Source: Nectonema munidae
Taxonomy: Eukaryota; Nematomorpha; Nectonematoida; Nectonematidae
DNA: 64,000 nt
Assembly: GCA_030549495.1 (NCBI GenBank)
Contig: JAUIRK010000913.1
Location: 124,001-188,000 of the forward strand
Direction: 5' to 3'
The position numbers and the translations under genes were made by a program. The notes beneath the pieces were generated by a model. That model worked only from the letters and a program-made list of their open reading frames with translations, had not been told where the DNA came from and did no database searches. This document shows positions 57,530-64,000 of this stretch, in pieces (the stretch's first letter is position 1; each line of letters opens with the position of its first letter).

Positions 57530-57915
57530 GTATGGAAGTGGTTTAAAACTGCTTGTGCAAAAAATATACCTATCTATCGACCTATTAATCAAGAAAAACA
57601 GTTATGTTTGCAACTAAACTCAAAATATGCGAATTTAAATCATCAAATAGATAGTTGGACAGATGGCACACCTGTTAATTCGTCAATGCAGTCTGTGGAT
57701 AAAATAACAGCATGGATACAGACGCATCAAAAATCGTCTCACAGAAATTAACAAAAACTACTCAACCAATGATATATTTAATTATAATGAGACTGGATTA
57801 TTCTTTCGGAGTCTACCAGAAAAAAAGACTTTCAGCCCAGATCAGTTCTGTAATGGTCAAAAAGCAACGCCAAACAGTACTTCTCTACTTCAAATTGACA
57901 TTTAAAATTCGTTAT
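57530..57915 (+). pseudogene. Tigger/pogo-like transposase fragment
   Basis: The first part reads VWKWFKTACAKNIPIYRPIN and QEKQLCLQLNSKYANL, a CENP-B-type helix-turn-helix domain. After a frame change it continues EINKNYSTNDIFNYNETGLF and RSLPEKKTFSPDQFCNGQ. This aligns with the Tigger block IFNADETGLFFKxLP, where the catalytic Asp of NADE is replaced by Tyr (NYNE). The rest of the DDE domain is only faintly visible to about 58,190. The piece lies in a PLOD intron. Confidence 0.65.
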
Positions 57916-58199
57916 CGCAGACTAATAATCGCGTCTTAGTGAGTTCTACGATGCAAATTGAGCTGAAGAACTATGTCACAGAACACTCTCATCGAATCCA
58001 TTCACTGGATATTTCGAGCTTGGGACACCGTGAAGAATACTACTATTCAAAAATCTTTATGCAAGGAATTTGTAAAAATCTTTCAAAAATTATAGAAGAT
58101 ATTAACATTTTCCAAGTAATTTCAGCGCGTAAAATAAGAACTGTAAAATGTTTTCAATTTTTTCAAATTATATCATATTAATAAATGCGAATATTATTA

Positions 58200-59080
58200 A
58201 AATATTTTTCGTTTTTTGTCATTGGTTGTTTGAGTGATTCCTTCAAGAGTCATTTGAGAACATGGGATAAATTTTTCAAAATAAAAATTTAAAAACATCA
58301 TACATAAAAATATAATAATAATAATATTATTATTTATCTTTTTTTTTAATTTAACTCAATGACACTCTGAGCAGTCATAATTTTTTTTGTTTGAAAAAAT
58401 GTCTGATTTTTTTTGAATAATATATATTTTTAAATAGGCCCATATTTGTTATTAAGTTTTGATAAGTATTAATGAAAATTAATGTGTTTGGGGCTTGGTC
58501 CATAGGAAATACAAAGTTTATTATCACTAGAAAAAACTTTGAAGAATTCAATGAAATTTACAAAAATACTACTGCCACTGTCATTTTACAAAACGCAGCC
58601 TATCATTATGGACCTGGAAAAATTGGTTGATAAAAAAAATTAAAAAGAAACAAACAACTAAAGACTTGTTCTAAAAATATGAATTAAGTTTCTCAAATAA
58701 ACATTTAAAAAAAATTCTTTTAATTTTGTATTTGAGTAAAAATAAAATATAGTAAAGTTTTCATTGGTAAAAGTGTATGCGAGTGAGGCTGGTATATTTA
58801 TTCTTTTCAAGAGAATTAATCATATAAGTTTGAGAATCACTGAATAAAAGGGATATACAACAAATGTTGACAGGTAGAGTAATTTTGAAAAATGTTTTCA
58901 CTAAACCGCGCTAGCCGTTTAGAGAAGTAGCTTAAGTCTCCATTTTTCAGTTTCGTTTCCCCTATTTTAAATGCGAAATTTGAAAGAGAATTATTATGAT
59001 GAATTATTACCGATAAGTTGAAAATAGAATAAATGAAATAGCAAAATTAAAGAGTGGTAATGTCAAAACCATAAAATTAC
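58200..59080. other. AT-rich intronic stretch
   Basis: No gene seen. It is the rest of the PLOD intron between exons at 57,008 and 59,081. Confidence 0.35.
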
Positions 59081-59182
59081 CGATTATATTGGATCAGTAA
59101 AGTCAAAGTTTCGGGATTATCTAAATGAGCTTCGGAATTAACAGAGAAATAGTAGGATGCAGTTGAAGATTTGAACATAAAA
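59081..59182 (-). CDS. PLOD: PLOD, most upstream exon found
   Basis: A 102-base exon encoding FMFKSSTASYYFSVNSEAHL and DNPETLTLLIQYN plus split codons. It matches [24 protein letters not shown] of vertebrate PLODs. In the family the first position after FSV is the Asp of a glycosyltransferase-like DxD motif; here it is Asn, and the motif reads NSE. The acceptor TTTATTTTAG means at least one more exon lies upstream, but I found none between here and 63.6 kb, so the N-terminal half is unaccounted for. Confidence 0.9.
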
Positions 59183-59319
59183 CTAAAATAAACGTGAAAA
59201 TAAAAACTCAACAAAAAAAAGCCGTTAAAAATTTGATAAGAAGCCGCCTGTCAACAAAATAGTTTATTATCTTGAATTTTAAAATCTAGCCAATTTATAG
59301 ATCAAAGTTACATACGATT

Positions 59320-60890
59320 ACATAAGATGATTCTTTTTTCTATGCTTCTAATCTAGTTTAGTTTGTTGGTAAAAATTTATTTTTAAGCAACAATGCATAA
59401 GTACAGATCGTTATATCATTTAAGAATCTTTTAATACACCCCTTTCCATACGGTCTTTTGAAGACAAAGACATTTTTAATCTTTGAACACAAAATATAAA
59501 TTCGGCTCAACTAAAAATTTAGTTCCCTAAAGATTTACAAGAGATCGTTTTTAAAGTCAAGGTATAAAACCTTCACTTGTTAGATTATAGCATATATAGA
59601 GATAGAAGGGCTTAAGTACATCTCATTAGTAGTGATCAATGATTTTGTTGCCTTGTTGAGATAGAACAGTGGTAGACAAACTTTGTAAAAAATTTCGGCA
59701 TGACGGTCTCTTTATAATTTTTTAATAGCTCGGCATCTCAATTAAAAAAATAAATCAACATAAAAATACTGTACTAAAAATATGTTCACCAAAAATGAAA
59801 GGAATATACGAAAACGGAGATCAGAACATTCTAAAGGCCGTCTGGTTTGCTTTACTGAAATTGCTGAGTTTAGAAACTTTTACTTTGGAAAGCTACCTCA
59901 CGTCTCAGTGCAGCAAGAGTCTTTCAAATTCGTAATAATTTTCTTTGCATAGCTCAGAAAACAAACGAGAGTGCATTAATAAAATACCGTTTTAATGAAG
60001 CTTCGCGATGGATAGCGCACTGAGTACCAATTACATCTGAAGAATTAAGATCTAATTGATTATGAATTAATTTTGGTGTAAAAACTAGAACGAAAACAAG
60101 GAATTGCAAGAGCGCGGTCAGTACACACTCATAACGCATGTTTTGGCTTAATAACATGTAAGGTAAAAATGGTCGATCTAGCCAAATATTTCGCCTGCTG
60201 ATGCTCTATTGTTAAGCGTTTTGCAAAACAAAAATGCTTTGCAGCATACGTCGTTTCATCAGGCTGGATCGCAAAAATCGAATTCCGAATCAATAAAATC
60301 ACCTGTGATATTATGTCATCAGACATCTCTCCTATTGGCCTTGTAAAGGTAATTTCATCAGCATCCCTTGTATTAGCCTTCTATCTATCGTTTGACAGGA
60401 AGATATGTTCCAACTTTTCAAGTTCAGAACTTTTTAGCACATTCAATATAATATTTTTCAACAGGGTAATATAAACTGTTCTACAATCTTGTGGAAAATT
60501 TTGACAACAGGTATTTTTTTAGAAACTTTATAGAACGCTTTCAAACCACACTCAATATTTTGCAAAAACATTCATATGTTATGAAACCTGAATTTGTGTA
60601 ATCATCAAGCTTGACGTTTAAAATAGTCAATAGCTTTGTTTACTGTTACTGAACTCGAGTGCTTAACTTCCAAGTGTCTTTTAATTTGCAAGGCTTTAGA
60701 AAAGTGGATGCAAGCACTTCAGAATACAAAAGAGAGTTAGATTCCTCTTCCCCACCAAACCTTAATGGAATAAAACCAAATTTCAGGCATGAGTCGTAAT
60801 ATATCATTTTCAAGCCATTAAGAAAAATGCACATTTAAATCTATAAAATCATGCACTAAAAGCAATAAAAAGTTAAAATAGTTTAGCTCA
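59320..60890 (-). mobile_element. hAT element copy B (ZBED5-like)
   Basis: On the minus strand the order is DSCLKFGFIPLRFGGEEESN with KPCKLKDTWKLS (60,834-60,646; the degraded BED-finger region), then MSDDIISQVILLIRNSIFAI and QPDETTYAAKHF (60,326 onward; first catalytic Asp region). The C-terminal part is poorly preserved. It shares non-coding flanks with copy A at 49,810-51,450. Frame breaks and missing parts make it inactive. Confidence 0.65.
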
Positions 60891-60945
60891 GTTCAAAGAC
60901 TAAATTATTTATTCTTTTATGGGGTTTTTCGTTCAATAGTCATAA

Positions 60946-62177
60946 GTCTAGGGGCAACAAAAATTGACCTAAAAAATTCTGAAAAGTTGACAAATCAATG
61001 TAAAAAAATTAACCTTTAGAAAAAAAAAGTTGACCTAAAAATTTATTGAAATGAACTAACAATTACTGTTATAATATAACATGAAATACTTGAAAATGTT
61101 CTCCTTCGAAAAATTTCTGTCTTTGGACATAAGTTTTTTAAGCATGGAAAAAGATATCTCTCTACAGCTACTGTTGTAGCTTGACAATTTTGAAGGAGAT
61201 CATAAAGATATAGAGACACACTTTTATCATCCATCTTCATTATTTGAACAAGATCGTTTGAATTTATTCTTCTATCCAAATAAGTTTTTATATCACATTC
61301 ATCATCTTCAAAATGTAAATTTTCATACATTTCAAATGCCTTTAAATTTAAACTTTCTGTTTTTCGATCATCTCAATCAGTTGTCCATAACTTCTTTTGA
61401 TACTAATCAAGTCCTTTATTAAACTTTCTTTATTAACTGCTTCTTTTACTCTTCTTACTAAAATTCCTTCTTCTTCATCAAAAGTTAGCATATTAGGGTA
61501 TAGAACCTTCAGTTGTTTACCTGCAGAAATATTATATTTGGCAGCATCGCTTAAAAACAAGCAAAAATATTCTCTATTTATATCTAGTTGCTTAATTAAG
61601 TCGTCAAGAACAAATATCACCTTTTGCGAATTAATTGAGACATCAATGAACTTTGTCTTCACTGCATAAATAGCACATAGAAAAACGGAAGTAAGAGTCA
61701 AGAGTTCTGCTAACAGTGCTGCATTGCATCTATAACCTTATCTGTCGACCTACACATGCTACACCAAGACTAAATTCTCCTTTAGCATCATAAATTAACC
61801 ACAAATATCTGTACAAAAAATATGTTTTCATTAGTAGGATAACATAAAAACCTTTTTTATTTAAAATACAAGTGTGATGCACAGATATAATATTGCTAAG
61901 CTTGACCAATACTTCTGGTGTATTCACGGGTGGTATAGAGATGAGATGCCTTATGTTAAAGTTTTATTATATCAAATATCGTCAAATTCAAAAATTGACC
62001 TAACAAAAAAAATTGACTATATGGAAAAAAGTTGACCCAACATAAAAAAGTTGACTTTAATTGACATAAAAAATACGAAAAAAAGTATATAAAACTGGAG
62101 ATTTGTGTTAAATCGTAAATCTATATAATTGTGCAGTTAAATCTAAAAAGTTGACTTTATTGACTTTTAACCGCCTT
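60946..62177 (-). mobile_element. hAT element (DUF659-type) with 8-9 bp target duplication
   Basis: AGTCATAA flanks both sides (60,938-60,945 and 62,178-62,185), with an extra shared T before it. The ends start TAGGGGCAAC on the left and, read inward, AAGGCGGTTA on the right. Many TTGAC words cluster at both ends. The minus strand encodes a transposase remnant (next entry). An 8-bp duplication fits hAT. Confidence 0.75.
61043..61927 (-). pseudogene. hAT transposase (DUF659/BED type), internally deleted
   Basis: The frame 61,701-61,348 has VIFVLDDLIKQLDINREYF, LFLSDAAKYNISAGKQLKVL and YPNMLTFDEEEGILVRRVKE, then YGQLIEMIEKQKV. LSDAA holds the second catalytic Asp. The segment with CVAHLLHNC (C-x2-H) that should follow YPNM is missing, so about 60 residues have been deleted. 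The frame 61,330-61,043 ends with QATTVAVER, then after a frameshift MLKKLMSKDRNFSKENIFK and YFMLYYNS, the C-terminal dimerisation region. Confidence 0.75.
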
Positions 62178-62269
62178 AGTCATAACTTTGCAATCATCAG
62201 TCATAGATTTGCAATCAATTGAACATATATTTTCTCTCAGTTGTCATTTGCTTTCAATATAGTGAATCT

Positions 62270-62990
62270 CTGTCTTTTATTCTCATCTTAAAATTTTAAT
62301 CTGCATTTTTAATATTTTTGTAAAAGAATTCTTCTGCATCTAAAGCTCGTAAGCGAATTTTAAATAAGATAAAAAATTTGGGGATAGAAAGAATAAAAGA
62401 TGGCGAGTGTATTACAAGTATTTCTAGAAATTAGGGATTACATCAACCCACTGTTTGAAAAATTATTTCTTGATGGGAAAAAATAGGACACATTGATAAT
62501 TATTATAATGAATGCAACTGGGAGATTTTAAAAGTGCCCTTTTAGAAATTAAAAGCAGTAGTTATGGCAAAAAATATAATGGATCCAATGTTTGTACTTG
62601 ATAATGTAAGGATTCATCATTACAAGGATTATCTGATGTAACTGAAAACATAAATTTGTTTCACCTTCCATCGGATTCTCCATTTTTGACATTTTTATCT
62701 ACAAAAAATGAATGTCGAATAAAACCTATGACTGATGATTGCCAAGATATAACTATTGATTGCGAAATGTGACTTATTGGCAAAAATGGCAAATGACCTA
62801 ATATCGGTGCCATATATTGCGAAAAATAATACAATGAGTGACACCTTCTAGGTCCGATCTTTTAGAGAATCGCGAACTGCAGTTAGAGAACAACTGAGGG
62901 AAGAAAGTAGTGATGCAATCAGAATTACAAACAAGGAAATTTGATTTGATAAAATCCGTGTAATTATCAGCAGTTATGGGTAGATCGGCC
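62270..62990 (+). pseudogene. Tc1/IS630-like transposase remnant
   Basis: The plus strand has KARKRILNKIKNLGIERIKD and ITSISRNxGLHQPTV (62,340-62,460), a helix-turn-helix DNA-binding unit. Further on come YGKKYNGSNVC and LSDVTENINLFHLPSDSPFL (about 62,630-62,690), which matches the LxxLPxYSPxLNPIE region near the last catalytic residue of Tc1/IS630 transposases. Here NPIE is lost. Several stops; dead. Confidence 0.55.
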
Positions 62991-63596
62991 GCTTAGAATA
63001 CAAATATAATGTAAGGTAATGATGATACAGTGTTAATTAGATAAAAAATACATGACTGATACTGCAATTCGACTTCAAGTTATTTAAATAGAATATTTAG
63101 CATATTTGAAATATATGTGCAATGCGTTGTACAAGTTCTATGAAATTTCATATATTATAATATCTTATATAAGTATCAATTTATCATATTCTCAAAGGGT
63201 GAAAAAAATTTCATTAAAAATCTGGAAGTAAGGTTTTTGTTTTTTTTTTCCAATTTTGTAGATAAGAGATATAGTAGTCTAGTAAAACCAGATATGCTTT
63301 CTGTAATATGTATTACCATTGCCTAATTTTTGTTGTTTTTTGTGGTCTTGTCATAGTTTGTACGTGACTAAATTTCAAAATGGTATACATTTAGCTTACG
63401 TTGATCAAGTTCTATAAGATGTATGCCCCTGGTACTAATTTCTTGGATGTAACAATTGCTTCTCATTTTTATCTAATTAATTATTATTGGATGTTTCATA
63501 TAAAATAAAAAAATGAAAAGAGATGTAATGGTAAAATGAGCCATTTTTAGAACTACTAAGATCAATGTTGTATTTTATGAGAAATGGAAAAGGAAA
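62991..63596. other. Non-coding stretch before the terminal exon
   Basis: No gene seen. It probably includes the 3' UTR of the minus-strand gene whose last exon starts at 63,722. Confidence 0.35.
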
Positions 63597-63722
63597 TTAC
63601 AGCGATTTGGTACGAATACTAGAATCTGTTTCATCAGAGCCAGCAATGTCTAAGTCAAGCAGCTGATATTGTTTAGAATATGTCTTCCTAAACTCCGACA
63701 AAACTTTCATGTGGAAGAGTGC
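63597..63722 (-). CDS. Last coding exon of an unrecognised gene
   Basis: After a strong acceptor (TTTTTTAATTCTTTTTAG) the minus strand reads 41 codons and a stop in phase 0: ALFHMKVLSEFRKTYSKQYQ, LLDLDIAGSDETDSSIRTKS and a final L. The codon use and charged, non-repetitive content look like real coding sequence rather than TE. It is not part of any PLOD I know, since PLOD ends in FxDP. I cannot name the family. The rest of the gene would lie beyond the right edge of the window. Confidence 0.55.
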   Translation of the reverse strand, partial: ALFHMKVLSEFRKTYSKQYQLLDLDIAGSDETDSSIRTKSL

Positions 63723-64000
63723 CTAAAAAGAATTAAAAAATGCTATATACTTTATATCTTAAACGAAAATTAGTTCTTTTGTTATTTGTATTTTTTACAT
63801 ATAAAGTAGTTTTTATTGGTAATATACATTTGTTAATTCGTCATTAAAATTGCAGAAACTTTAGATATTACTCTTCATTATACTCATTGCCCCTTTTAAT
63901 CAGGAGATTTATATTAAAGAAAATTTATAAAAGGAAACGATTATGTTTTTATAAAGTTGACTCTGGTCGTCAACCGGTTAACTAAATTTCCCAACCCTCA
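63723..64000. other. Probable intron of the terminal-exon gene
   Basis: AT-rich, no open frame of note up to the window end. Confidence 0.3.

Overview
This window is AT-rich animal nuclear DNA. It has eukaryotic GT-AG introns, no bacterial gene organisation, and a very high load of transposable elements (TEs), most of them broken. The mix of piggyBac, hAT, Tigger/Tc1-like, jockey/CR1-like and R1/I-like LINEs, Penelope and a tRNA-derived SINE, together with the low GC, suggests an invertebrate, most likely an arthropod. A copepod such as a sea louse would fit, but I cannot prove the species from the sequence.

Host genes. Three host loci can be supported, all on the minus strand. (1) RTF2 (13,973-14,758) is a replication-fork factor whose coding part is one exon. 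(2) The C-terminal half of a procollagen-lysine 5-dioxygenase (PLOD, lysyl hydroxylase) is spread over seven exons between 39,549 and 59,182. I assembled it by hand from splice sites and phase. It carries the full Fe(II)/2-oxoglutarate site. Its introns, up to 9.2 kb long, are packed with TEs. (3) The last coding exon of an unrecognised gene lies at 63,597-63,722.

Layout. 1-5.4 kb: a CxxH-type transposase gene split by a dead LINE. 7.4-8.7 kb: piggyBac and hAT remnants. 9.6-10.6 kb and 21.7-22.6 kb: two inverted copies of a ~0.95 kb repeat. They bracket a second member of the CxxH transposase family (10.9-12.6 kb), RTF2, a piggyBac element with perfect 14-bp terminal repeats (14,888-17,970) and a second piggyBac transposase (18.7-20.3 kb). 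22.7-28.5 kb: a MITE with 42-bp tandem units, a long dispersed repeat, a SINE, a third piggyBac with intact ends and another SINE. 28.9-36.7 kb: a Penelope scrap and an R1/I-like LINE broken up by a SINE-like element and by a jockey-like LINE with an inverted 5' part. That jockey copy holds a long-TIR MITE. 37.3-39.1 kb: a hAT pseudogene. 39.5-59.2 kb: PLOD and its TE-filled introns. 59.3-63.0 kb: two hAT elements and a Tc1/IS630-like remnant.

How it fits together. Apart from the three host loci, almost everything recognisable is mobile DNA in nested layers. Target-site duplications and an empty/filled site pair give the order of several insertions. I found no operon, CRISPR, rRNA or free-standing tRNA gene. 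No intact autonomous TE is present: each transposase or reverse transcriptase I could read has a frameshift, deletion, stop or missing catalytic residue.
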